A DNA stretch of 64,000 nucleotides from Hondaea fermentalgiana (taxonomy: Eukaryota; Sar; Bigyra; Thraustochytrida; Thraustochytriidae). Each line of letters begins with the position of its first letter. Within the stretch, counting starts at the first letter, position 1. The DNA is taken from NCBI GenBank assembly GCA_014084085.1, contig NPFB01000086.1, positions 42,952 through 106,951 of the forward strand, given 5' to 3'. Shown here piece by piece: positions 50,532 through 59,247 of the stretch. The position numbers and the translations under genes were made by a program. Under the pieces are notes generated by a model. The model was not told the origin of the DNA, did not search any database, and saw nothing but the letters and a program-made list of their open reading frames with translations.

Positions 50532-51194
50532 CTCGGTCAACGAGAACACCTCAGGGCAAACGTCTCGCCGACCGCAAAGCGCGAGCGAAAAGGCGCAGGC
50601 CCGCACGACGCGACCTCTTTCCGAGGCGCGTCTCGCGACCCGCGTTCAACGCCAGCGCCAACGCCGAGACTGAGACTGAGACTGAGACCGAGTCCTCTTG
50701 CAAATGCGTATGCCGCGTTAATTAAGCGGAGCACAAGATCCGGTTCATGTCCATGGTCTTGTTGGGTGAGCACACTACAGCAGATATTCGAAGCGGCGTA
50801 CAAGACCTAGTAGCATCCAGCTGGATGGTGGATGGCACCACCCGGGTTGGCTCGACCACTTGGTGTGCAAGATTCTGCTTGTAGACTTTCATCCTCAGAA
50901 TGTCATGCAAGAAAAGCATGGTGAGAAAAGAGAAAGTAATGGACTCGCGAGCAAGTGCTCCGGAAAATAGCTCGTCGGATAGTCGACCCTGAAGGCGAAA
51001 GAACTGGTATAAAAAATGAAACATGAATCATGAGAACAGACCCTGCAGAAACACTATCAGTCAACTTGAACTTTGAATCTGGGCGGCTCGAGGATGGACG
51101 AAAAGACGTCAGAACCAGAGGGATTTCCGCGACGACGGAAAAAAACAAACATAAGAGGACAGAAACGAGAAAAGAAAAAAACACGCGAGCAAGC
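50532..51194. other. Intergenic region between two minus-strand genes
   Basis: About 660 bases holding the promoter of the multi-pass membrane protein and the 3' flank of the CNBD-RGS gene. It includes a GAGACT/GAGACC hexamer-like run (about 50669-50692). No gene supported. Confidence 0.5.
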
Positions 51195-52568
51195 TCATTC
51201 GGAGTGTTCACGCGGGCCATAGTCATAGGCGCCGATGGCGTCGAGTAGCTTGCGAAATTCATAGCTTTCTTTGAAACGCACAAAGGTGTCGCCACTGATG
51301 AGGTCAAAAATTTCGTCTTGCGCAGCGTCGAACATGTCAAAACTGTACTCAGCGTGCTTCATACGTGAGCGTAGCTCCTCGAAGACCGCAGAGCCGAGGT
51401 TGATTTGCGTAGACGCCGACTCGACAACGTATTTGTAGTAAATGAGGTCAGCTTCTTGCAACATGATGTCACGCTTGCGAGCCTTGACATCTTCAGGGTC
51501 GAGACCGACCGCGACAGCGACAGACTTGCGGATTCGTGTGTCGATAGACTTGAAGCGCTCGATGGCAAGCCAAAATTCCAGATTTTCCGTGGCGAATTCC
51601 TTAGCGGCATAGCTGGTGAGGAACTGGCGCGCCATCTTGACATTGAGCACGTCCTCAAGAGATACATCACGGCCTAGCACGCGAAGAGAGATTTCGGCGA
51701 GGACAGCGGGCTCGCCTGCGAGTAAATTGCGAAATTCTTCTCGTGAGCATTCGAGCGTGTGGACATCTCCTTCCTCAGAGACACGAACAGTAGCAGAGTG
51801 CGGCTGCGAGGTTACGAGAGAAACTTCGCCAAAGAACTCCCCGCTGCCAATGGTGCGCACCAATTTGCGACCCACGAAAACTTGAGCTTCCCCCTCGACG
51901 ACGATGAAAAACCGGCGAGGGGTGTCCTCCCCTCGCTCGAGAATAACTTCGGTTTTGCGGTGCACACTGGGTCGAAGGATCTCTTGCAGGAGATGTTGTT
52001 TGAGCTGGCTCATCTGCTTGAAGATGCTGATTTGCGTCACTGCTTTTCGTGCGGAAAGAAGCTCTTGACCCATCGTCTCAAATATGCGAAAAACGTTGGG
52101 CGCCACCTTTTTCATGGCCATGGCATCGACGCGATTGAAGGAGAACACGAGGGTCTCTTTGGTTGTGGCCGATGTGGTGCTGTGCACGTGGTTCTTTTCT
52201 AGAATGATGACCTCGTTGAGCACGGCGCCGGCATTGAGCACACTCAGCTCGATAGCAAGTCCCCACTGGTTCTTGGCGGTGACGACAATTTCTCCTTCAA
52301 CGATGATGTGGACTCGTGTCGCTGGTGTTCCTTCCTTGCCAATGATCGTGTGCGGCGCGTAGAGGTCGATCTGGACGAGTTCGGCAACCTTGCGCAGCTC
52401 GTTATCGCCTACCATCTTCAAGTACGGGAGGGAGCGAAGGCCGCGGGCAGTGCGCTCGGCGAACCTGTCGTGCGACGGGTCTGTGCTTTTGGCCATGGCC
52501 ACAACAGTATTCACGCGTGCCTCTGTCGCGAGGAGCTCCTCGGACTCGGTGGATTGCGTGCAGCCCAT
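51195..52568 (-). CDS. Myristoylated double CNBD-RGS signalling protein
   Basis: Encodes 457 residues. The N-terminus MGCTQS is a strong N-myristoylation (and nearby Cys palmitoylation) signal, so it is probably membrane-bound. Two cyclic-nucleotide-binding folds follow: CNBD1 near 53-165 (LYAPHTIIGKEGTPATRVHIIVEGEIVV) and CNBD2 near 173-290 (VILERGEDTPRRFFIVVEGEAQVF, GEFFGEVSLVTSQPHSATVRV). A C-terminal RGS domain (about 310-440) contains FLTSYAAKEFATENLEFWLAIERF. RGS domains speed GTP hydrolysis by G-alpha subunits. In CNBD2 the usual FGE...R(A/T)A cassette has His-Ser in place of the phosphate-binding Arg, and CNBD1 lacks the cassette entirely. cAMP or cGMP binding is therefore doubtful. 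A CAAAG pentamer tract lies just upstream. Confidence 0.88.
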   Translation of the reverse strand: MGCTQSTESEELLATEARVNTVVAMAKSTDPSHDRFAERTARGLRSLPYLKMVGDNELRKVAELVQIDLYAPHTIIGKEGTPATRVHIIVEGEIVVTAKNQWGLAIELSVLNAGAVLNEVIILEKNHVHSTTSATTKETLVFSFNRVDAMAMKKVAPNVFRIFETMGQELLSARKAVTQISIFKQMSQLKQHLLQEILRPSVHRKTEVILERGEDTPRRFFIVVEGEAQVFVGRKLVRTIGSGEFFGEVSLVTSQPHSATVRVSEEGDVHTLECSREEFRNLLAGEPAVLAEISLRVLGRDVSLEDVLNVKMARQFLTSYAAKEFATENLEFWLAIERFKSIDTRIRKSVAVAVGLDPEDVKARKRDIMLQEADLIYYKYVVESASTQINLGSAVFEELRSRMKHAEYSFDMFDAAQDEIFDLISGDTFVRFKESYEFRKLLDAIGAYDYGPREHSE

Positions 52569-52593
52569 TTTTGCTGCGCGTTGCCCAAGTACT

Positions 52594-52619
52594 TTTGCTT
52601 CGCTTTGCTTTGCTTTGCA
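52594..52619. repeat. CTTTG-type pentanucleotide tract upstream of the CNBD-RGS gene
   Basis: Five near-perfect units beginning about 26 bases upstream of the start codon; on the gene's sense strand they read CAAAG. Confidence 0.85.
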
Positions 52620-52759
52620 CTGGGTCTTGGTTTTTCTCTATCCCTCTCTCTTCACGCTCTCGCCTCGCCTCGTTTCGCCTCGGCTTGCGCGGCTCGCTCC
52701 CTTTACGAGTCTGCGAGAACGCAATCGATGGTGCCGCCTCGCCGAGCCACCTCGCTTTC

Positions 52760-52797
52760 CCCTGCCTTGCCCTACCTTGCCCTACCTTGCCTTGCTT
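52760..52797. repeat. TACCTTGCCC-type tandem repeat
   Basis: About three units of 10 bases (TGCCTTGCCC, TACCTTGCCC twice), then TACCTTGCCTTGC. Confidence 0.85.
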
Positions 52798-53509
52798 ATA
52801 GTTAGTACACCTGCGAGAGTGACGGAGTGTCTCCGCATCTTCTCGCAGCGGCAGGTTCCGGGTCCGCGTCCACGACTTCCTCGCGCCACGACATCGTGAA
52901 AGGCCGCGACCAACCACTGCACTCAAGCGCGCAGCAGCCCGCGCGTGCAGAACCTCACTCGTTTGCTGGTGCGCTTTCCCCGCAGTTGCACCGCACCTCG
53001 TGCGCCGAGATTCGAAGCTTGGCCACTTTCGCCCCTCCGTGCCTGGGCAATCGCGAGTCGCCATTGTTTGATGGAATCTTGCGCGTGTAGTGGTGGGGAA
53101 GGGGGACGGAGCGGGGAGAGGAGGAATTGATTGGGTGGACAAGGGGAAATGCAGAGGGCGCAGAGGAGCATTGGAAGCCATTGATTTATCTTCGAACAAG
53201 CGCACAGTCGAAAGCAGAATGTCGGCCAGCTGCGCAAAGATCATCGGCGCTCAGCCAGATGCTCAATGCCAAGGACAAGGATCTTCACTCACAGGAAGAA
53301 GAATGAAAGAGTCCAGCGCAGGATATGTTCGTCAAAGCACGCTGCTGCTGCTCGTAGAAACTGGCGGTGAGGAACCTATAAACGTTCGATATAATGCATC
53401 TTGGATCGTAGCTCTTTGCAGAGAGGGAGTAAAATGGAATACAGTCAATCAGTCAGTCAATCAAACATGCAATCAGGCATCGGCGGCTAAAGATGATAAG
53501 TTGACGTTT

Positions 53510-54145
53510 TCACCTTCGCCTCGATGAAGGCGGCACACGCGCTGGCACGGTGCCGCGAACGCGAGCGAGCCGTTTGGCAAGAGCCTCATTTTCGCGATCA
53601 ATCGATTTTTGCTGTCGGCGGCTGTTAATCTGAGCAGAGCCGGCACGGGGAGCAGATTTCTGTGCAGCAGCTGTCCGCGCCCCCGGCGACGATCCTTGCC
53701 GCCGATTGCTGATGGATGCCAACTTTTTCACGAGCTGCATATTCTCGCGTTCGATGCGCTTCCGTTCGAGAATGTCAAAAGTAAAGTCGCGCGTCTCGGG
53801 CCGACGTTGCGAAGGAGCTCCTGATGCTTGAGCTTGACCTTGGTGCTGGCTTCGCGGGCGCTGCCTTACGTCAAGACGACCTTTTGATCGAGATACTGGA
53901 ATCTTCTTGATGTCCTTGGTAGACGTCGAAGCCGTCTTGGGTTTCTTTTGCTCAGATGCGCTCACACGCATCTGTCGCATCATTGCCTCGGCAAGCTCTG
54001 CCGCTTCGCGTTCTTCCTCATCATCGTCATCAGCCTCGCTTCCGTGCGTTTTGTTTTCTGGTTTGATGCGCCGTATGGATGAAGCATCCGCTGCGCCCAA
54101 GGGAGACGCAGCTTGAGCTCGCGTGCCAGTCGAGACCTCGTTCAT
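53510..54145 (-). CDS. CFAP97 (Hemingway)-like ciliary protein
   Basis: Encodes about 211 residues from the ATG at 54145 (MNEVSTGTRAQ). The C-terminal half shows the CFAP97/KIAA1430 pattern: ILERKRIERENMQLVKKLASI, then a spacer, then INSRRQQKSIDRENEALAKRL. These are two related Arg/Glu/Asn-rich helical blocks, as in the family. The N-terminal half is acidic then Lys/Ser/Gln-rich and probably disordered. CFAP97-type proteins are linked to cilium or flagellum formation and axoneme structure. Together with the AK9-like gene it argues for a flagellated cell in the life cycle. The role in this organism is inferred from the family. Confidence 0.75.
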   Translation of the reverse strand: MNEVSTGTRAQAASPLGAADASSIRRIKPENKTHGSEADDDDEEEREAAELAEAMMRQMRVSASEQKKPKTASTSTKDIKKIPVSRSKGRLDVRQRPRSQHQGQAQASGAPSQRRPETRDFTFDILERKRIERENMQLVKKLASISNRRQGSSPGARTAAAQKSAPRAGSAQINSRRQQKSIDRENEALAKRLARVRGTVPARVPPSSRRR

Positions 54146-54598
54146 GCTGACCTTCTTTCCTTCCCGTTTCACCTTTCCCCAAAGATGACGTGTCTTGTGC
54201 CGTGTCTCGTGCAAACACCAAAGCTTTTGCCGATCTTAAAGGGCGCCGCCCGCTGCCGATGTGGCTCGGCGCAAGCGCAAGTCTCTCGTTGAGTGCTTGG
54301 CCTCCGGGTCTGCTGACGTCCTAGCGAATGTCTGTGCGCGAGATCGGTAATGCCTCTCCAAGATAGCTAGCTAGCTCTGCACATTTACGGATTTCAACCA
54401 ATTTCAAGCGTCTCTCGGCTCCAACTTCGGAGTTCAAGCCAGCCAGCCTGCCTGAGGCCGCACCAAGCAACGAACGGCTCCCGCCTTGCTATACTACTAC
54501 TAAAAATTAAAGAAAAGAGGTGTGTACTCTTGCAGGGTGTGCACCCGTACGGGGTGCGCGGGGGGTGCGCGGGAAGAGTGGCAAAGTATGGTAGTCGC
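54146..54598. promoter_or_regulatory. Divergent intergenic region, CFAP97-like / 2OG oxygenase
   Basis: A spacer of about 450 bases with both promoters. AGCT units occur near 54365-54377, and a CGGGGTGCGCG repeat lies near 54550-54575 close to the 2OG oxygenase start. Nothing else recognised. Confidence 0.45.
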
Positions 54599-55636
54599 AT
54601 GCCGCCCAAAACTACAAGGTCTTTGCACCTGGCAGGCCCTGGCTGGTCGGCATTCCTTTGTCGCAGCCCGGGTCGGCGGAAAAGCAGAACCATGTCTGCG
54701 TTGGCATCGTCACCGGTGCCTCAAGGGGAGTCCGCGGGACCTGCGGAGGGCTCGAGTGCAAGCTCGCGACGACGCGCCTTCTTGGGCGATGCAGAGGCAA
54801 GGGCCACGGTGACGGTGGTCGAGGGCGTGTTTAGCAGTGAAGAGGCTGCGCGCGTCCGCGAGGCCGCCCGGCGTGCTGTGAAAAGAAACGGAGGCTGGGC
54901 CACCGACAGACATCGCGACTTCGCCACGACAGATTTGCCGCTCTACGAACTCTCGCCGCGGGCCTTTGCGTTTGTGCGGCGCACGTTGCGAAAGCGACTG
55001 CTCTCTTGGTGCGCACAACGCTTCGGGCTCGACGCAGCTGATCTCTTTTTCAAAGATCTCTTTGTGGTTTCATACAATGCTGACGTGGCAGGCGGTCAAC
55101 GAGAGTTGGCCTTGCACCGCGACGGCTCGCTTCTTTCCTTTAACGTGCTGTTGACGCCAGAAACATCCTTTGAGGGCGGAGGTACCTCGTTTCCGGCGCT
55201 TGGCACGGTTCACATTCGTCAAGGCGATGCTGTTGTTCACGACGGCAAGGTTCTTCATGCAGGCGCTCCCGTGACTCGGGGCGAGCGCGTGATTCTAGTT
55301 GCGTTTGTGGACACCGTTATTGACGAGACGCCATCCATGGGCGATTCTCCGGAGGCGCGCGCGCGCCGTGACGCGCAAGAGTTTCGTGCAGTTCACGAGC
55401 GTCTGCGCAAGGCCTCTGCAAAGGTGGACGATGCTGTCGAAGATGCAATGTACCTTTTGCATTCGATGACTGTGGAGTCGGATGCAGACTCAGATGACGC
55501 GGGTGACGAGGATCCCGTCGGCGATCTCCAAAGTACAGATGCGGATGGAGAGTCCGGACGTTGCGCCCCCGACGCCGTCGACAAGAATGGCAGCGTGCAA
55601 GCCACTGTCTTGCAGCGAGCTTCGCTTGCGGAATGA
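54599..55636 (+). CDS. 2-oxoglutarate/Fe(II)-dependent oxygenase (prolyl-4-hydroxylase-like)
   Basis: Encodes about 345 residues from the ATG at 54599; 54692 (MSALASSPVP) is another plausible start. The double-stranded beta-helix core (about 185-245) shows the metal ligands: His-x-Asp in LALHRDGS, the distal His in KVLHAGAPV, and an Arg in GERVILVAF that should bind 2-oxoglutarate. The spacing SFNVLLT...FEGGGTSFPALG...GDAVVHDGKVLHAG is that of prolyl-hydroxylase-type enzymes. It catalyses oxidative hydroxylation, probably of a protein side chain; the substrate is unknown. The C-terminus is acidic and disordered. An Arg-rich N-terminus from the first ATG could act as a targeting signal. Confidence 0.82.
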   Translation: MPPKTTRSLHLAGPGWSAFLCRSPGRRKSRTMSALASSPVPQGESAGPAEGSSASSRRRAFLGDAEARATVTVVEGVFSSEEAARVREAARRAVKRNGGWATDRHRDFATTDLPLYELSPRAFAFVRRTLRKRLLSWCAQRFGLDAADLFFKDLFVVSYNADVAGGQRELALHRDGSLLSFNVLLTPETSFEGGGTSFPALGTVHIRQGDAVVHDGKVLHAGAPVTRGERVILVAFVDTVIDETPSMGDSPEARARRDAQEFRAVHERLRKASAKVDDAVEDAMYLLHSMTVESDADSDDAGDEDPVGDLQSTDADGESGRCAPDAVDKNGSVQATVLQRASLAE

Positions 55637-56008
55637 ATGCATAAATTTTTGAACCAATGTAGTATTGCCTTTAAAGAGATTAAGGTCTGTCCTGGCCCGA
55701 TGCTGGGTTCGTCACCCACGCTGAAATTATTATGATGCATTTTCTCAGAACGTGGAACTCGCAGCGTGACAAAATCGACTTGAAGATGGGACGAAGGTGA
55801 ATTTATGTTTTGACATAGAGAAGCAAGGGTCTCGACAAGTAAGGAGGTTGAAACGAATGCTCTGACAAAGGAGACAATCTTCCTCCCGAGCCTCGAATCC
55901 TTGCGTGCTTCGGATCGTCGTCTCGGTTCGAGAGGTTCTCGTTTTTTTGTTTTTTGGAGAAAATAAAGGGAATCAAACGATGTGTCATAAAATTGGCGAT
56001 TTCAGAGT
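55637..56008. other. Convergent intergenic region, 2OG oxygenase / ETFA
   Basis: AT-richer 3' spacer of 372 bases. It should hold both 3' untranslated regions. Nothing else seen. Confidence 0.5.
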
Positions 56009-57022
56009 TTAGAGCTTCTCGATCATCTCGGGGACGGCCTTGAAGAGATCAGCCTCGAGGCCAATGTCGCTGACCTGGAAGATGGGGGCCTCGGGGTCCT
56101 TGTTGATGCAGACAATGGTCTTGGCGTCCTTCATGCCGGCAAGGTGCTGGATGGCACCGGAGATACCCACGGCAATGTACAGGCCCGGGGCGACGATCTT
56201 GCCGGTCTGGCCGATCTGGAGCTCGTTGGGCACATAGCCGGCGTCGACGGCCGCGCGCGAGGCGCCGACAGCGCCGCCACCGAGCTTGTCGGCGAGGGTG
56301 TAGAGCATCTCGAAGTTCTCGCCGTTCTTGAGGCCACGGCCGCCGGAGACGATCTTGTCGGCGGTGGTGAGCTCGGGGCGGTCCGACTTGGCGACCTCGT
56401 CGGCGACCCAGGTGGTCTTGCCGGCGTCGCCGGGGCCGGAGACCTCCTCGACACTGGCGGAGCCACCCTCGGCAGCGGCCTTGTCAAAGTTGGTGATGCG
56501 GACGCTGGCGAGCTTGACGCTGTCCGAGGACTTAACGGTGGCGATGGCGTTGCCAGCGTACATGGGGCGCTTGAAGGTGTCCTCGCCGAGGACCTCGAGG
56601 ATGTCGGAGACGGGCTGCACGTCGAGCTTGGCGCCGAGGCGGGGCATGATGTTCTTGCCGTCGTTGGAGGCGGCAAAGAGGATGTGCGAGAAGCTCTTGG
56701 AGTCCTGGACGGACTGGAGGAGGGCGGTGATGTTCTCGGCGATGCCGTGGTCGTAGGCGGCGTCGCCGGCCGCGAGGACCGAGGAGACGCCGTCGATCTT
56801 GGCGGCCTGCTCGGCGATCTTGGCGGCATCCGCGCCGGCCACGAGCACGGTCACGTCGCCTCCGATGGCCTTGGCGGCGGACACCACCGACAGGGTCGAG
56901 TCCGCGATCGCGCCCTCGGCGTGCTCCGCGAGCACCAGCGTCGACGCCATGCGCGCCTGCGCGCTCGCCGCGAGGCCGCGCCGGGCCATGAGCCCGGCGC
57001 TCTTGAAGCCGCTCGCCAGCAT
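56009..57022 (-). CDS. ETFA: Electron transfer flavoprotein alpha subunit, mitochondrial
   Basis: Encodes about 337 residues from the ATG at 57022. Residues 1-25 ([20 protein letters not shown]) form a typical mitochondrial presequence. The rest is a full-length ETF alpha: [19 protein letters not shown], then the FAD-binding C-terminal part [42 protein letters not shown] and [30 protein letters not shown]. With ETFB it carries electrons from matrix acyl-CoA dehydrogenases to ETF-QO and the quinone pool. Third codon positions are almost always G or C, more so than in neighbours, as expected of a highly expressed gene. The frame stays open upstream through an ATG-rich pentamer repeat, so a longer N-terminus is formally possible but unlikely. 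Confidence 0.95.
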   Translation of the reverse strand: MLASGFKSAGLMARRGLAASAQARMASTLVLAEHAEGAIADSTLSVVSAAKAIGGDVTVLVAGADAAKIAEQAAKIDGVSSVLAAGDAAYDHGIAENITALLQSVQDSKSFSHILFAASNDGKNIMPRLGAKLDVQPVSDILEVLGEDTFKRPMYAGNAIATVKSSDSVKLASVRITNFDKAAAEGGSASVEEVSGPGDAGKTTWVADEVAKSDRPELTTADKIVSGGRGLKNGENFEMLYTLADKLGGGAVGASRAAVDAGYVPNELQIGQTGKIVAPGLYIAVGISGAIQHLAGMKDAKTIVCINKDPEAPIFQVSDIGLEADLFKAVPEMIEKL

Positions 57023-57199
57023 CTTCCTTCGCTCCTCCGCTCCGCCGCTGCCGCGCCCGCGCTCCTGCTCGCTCCTGCTCCTGCCGCCGCTGCGCTGCCG
57101 CGAGTGCTGCTGCTGCAAGTGCTCCTGCCGTCGGGTTAAGGCTCTGCCGGGGCGGTAATGAAATCCTCGCGTGTAATCCACGACGCCGCGGCCTGCGCG

Positions 57200-57305
57200 C
57201 TGCACTGCACTGCACTGCACTGCTCCCTGCTTCCTTCCTTTCTCCTGCATTGCGTTGCATTGCATTGCATTGCATCGCATCGCATCGCATTGCATTGCGT
57301 TGCAC
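57200..57305. repeat. CACTG and GCATT/GCATC pentanucleotide arrays upstream of ETFA
   Basis: A short CACTG array (57200-57222) is followed by about twelve 5-mers of GCATT/GCATC/GCGTT (57246-57305). On the ETFA sense strand the second array reads ATGCA/ATGCG and so contains an ATG every five bases in all three frames, about 225-280 bases upstream of the start codon. Confidence 0.9.
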
Positions 57306-57529
57306 CGCGCGTATAACCCACTGTGGCCCGCCCGCGCCGCACTGTAGCGCGCCGCATAACCCACTGTGGCCGCCGCGCTGCGAGGGAGGGAGGAGCCGCC
57401 GCGTTCTTCGGCGCCGCATTACAGGGCGCGCATGGCATTACAGCGCGCTGCGCCGCGCCACGCCGCGCGGCGCTACGGGCGCCGCCGCCGACTGTGCGCC
57501 GCCGCGCCTGGACACTCGGAGAGGCGCAT

Positions 57530-57830
57530 TCCGCACTTGCGGAAGGCCGGCTGCAAGTGCGAGACCGCGCCCGCAGGTTGAACTTGTATCAGCGCTGGCG
57601 CGCGCGGATCCTTCCGCACCGGGCTCCGCCTCGCTGCCGCAAGTGCGAATCGGCGCGGCGCAAGTGGGGAAAAGCGGTATACCCGACTTGCGCCTGGCGC
57701 AGAGACCCACATCCACTTGCGGCGGCTTCTTCCTACGCGGCGATTGCACACGCGTTACATCGACCTGGCCGGCAGCCTGCAAGTGCGGCTGCCGCATAGC
57801 CTAGTTACGCCGCTGCCGCGCAAGTCAACA
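57530..57830. promoter_or_regulatory. Cluster of CGCAAGT / ACTTGCG motifs
   Basis: Eight copies of GCAAGT or its complement ACTTGC lie within 300 bases, in both orientations. One pair, 57659-57665 and 57686-57692, is a perfect inverted repeat (CGCAAGT ... ACTTGCG) around a GTATAC-containing centre. The complement of the right arm region, CGCAAGTCGGGTATAC, resembles the 18-bp motif upstream of the TSEN54-like gene. Likely a transcription-factor site cluster; this is inference. Confidence 0.6.
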
Positions 57831-59144
57831 ATCGCGCCCGCACTCAGTCCACAATCTTTACCGCGCCCTACGAGGAAAGGAAGGAAGCAAGCAAGCGACG
57901 CACGCCGCCGCCGCCGTCTTCACCGCCGCGGGAGACCGGGGTGGCCTGGGCTCCGGGCCCAAAGACCCGCGCGAACTCTCCTTTTCGCCCCGAACCCGCC
58001 GCCCGCCGAGTTTGCCCCGGCCTGTCTGCGCCACAGCGCGCGCAGGAGCGCCGACGCGCCGGTGCAGCCGCGCGGGATGGTCCTCGTCTCCTCCATGCAG
58101 TTATCTCCCTCTCTCTCTTTGCCCCGGCCAAGGAAAAGAAAAAAAGAGGACCGCACCTGGGCTAGACTTTCCGGTTGTTGCTGTTGATTTCAATCGCGCT
58201 CCCAAGTCGGTCCTGGGCCGCGTCGCTGCTCCTTTCTCCCTGCTCGCCTCGTCTGCCCGCCCTTCCGGCGGGGAGGAAAGAAAAGGGGCGCCGCGGTCGC
58301 TGCAGACGAGACGCCGCGCGGAGAAGAAGAGGCGGAGGAAGGCCAGGCAGGAAGAAGGGGAAAGAAAGAAAGCAGCGAAGGAGGGGCCTGTCTTTTTCTT
58401 TTCTTATTAGCGGGTCATGCAGCCAAGAAGCGGGGCGCGCGCGCGGGGGGCGGTGGTTGGCCGGCCAGCTTGGACGCGATGACCCGCCTCGAGACCTCGG
58501 ATGGACGAGAGCGGCCAGCTGCAGAAGGTCAGTCGCCGGAAGAGGGTTTTCGCCGGGTGTCGCCAGCTGGCTTCAGAGCTCACGCTTCGCAGGCCGTCCA
58601 TGAAGGCGAAGGATTGTTTGCGAGCTCGGCCTGAGAGAAAGGGACAGGCGAGGAGTGGGAAGCAGCGGGGATTCCGGAAGCAAAGCAGGAAAAAAAAAAA
58701 AGAATCGCGGAAAGCGGCTTACTTCACGTGCTGCCCGCCTTAAGTGTGGATACCAAAGCGAGGGGCGAGCATGCCCCCTTTGAAAGAGAGGGAGTGGCCT
58801 TTTGGAGGGGAGGCATGCAGCACGAGTGCAGCGGGACCACCTTAATGGGGGGCAGGGAGGGTAGAAGAAGGCCGAGACGATCCGTTACGGCGGATGCGCA
58901 CTGCATGATGGAATTCGAGCTCTACAGGCAGGCAGGCAGGCTGTCTGGCAGGGAGATTGATAGATAGACAGATAGATGTGTACTTATGAGAGGAGCCGAT
59001 TGATTCGGCCGGTCCCCGTGGACTCCCACCTCTACGAAAGGATTTAGGCTCGAAGCGTGTGAGCGTGTCGAAGCGAATTGTGTGTAAGCGTGCGAGCGTG
59101 CGAGCGAGCGTGCGTGTAAGCGAATTGAGGGAAGCTCGCCTTGC

Positions 59145-59206
59145 CTCGCATTGCATTGAATTACATCGCATCGCATCGCATCACGTCGCATCGCATCAGA
59201 GCGTGC
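59145..59206. repeat. GCATC/GCATT pentanucleotide array upstream of the WW-EF-hand gene
   Basis: About ten imperfect GCATC/GCATT units ending about 40 bases before the start codon at 59248. Same repeat type as upstream of ETFA on the other side of this intergenic region. Confidence 0.85.
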
Positions 59207-59247
59207 GCGATAGAGACATATGGACGAGGACGAAGAGGCCTGAGCTG

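Larger units (their letters stand above)
52569..53509. promoter_or_regulatory. Upstream region of the CNBD-RGS gene and 3' flank of the CFAP97-like gene
   Basis: About 940 bases. It contains CTTTG pentamers at 52594-52619 and TACCTTGCCC-type decamers at about 52760-52797. AATC/AGTC tetramers occur near 53444-53475. No gene supported. Confidence 0.5.
57023..59247. promoter_or_regulatory. Long divergent intergenic region, ETFA / WW-EF-hand
   Basis: About 2.2 kb, GC-rich, without a supportable gene. It contains CACTG pentamers (57200-57222), GCATT/GCATC pentamers (57246-57305), eight CGCAAGT/ACTTGCG motifs between 57530 and 57830, GCAGG tetramers near 58925-58940, and GCATC pentamers at 59145-59206. 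Frames of up to about 190 residues lack any recognisable domain. Confidence 0.5.

Noticed and set aside
56144..57139. Plus-strand frame of 331 codons antisense to ETFA
   Set aside because: It is an Ala/Gly/Asp/Leu-rich mirror of a very GC3-biased gene, with no domain. ETFA on the other strand is a complete, recognisable protein.
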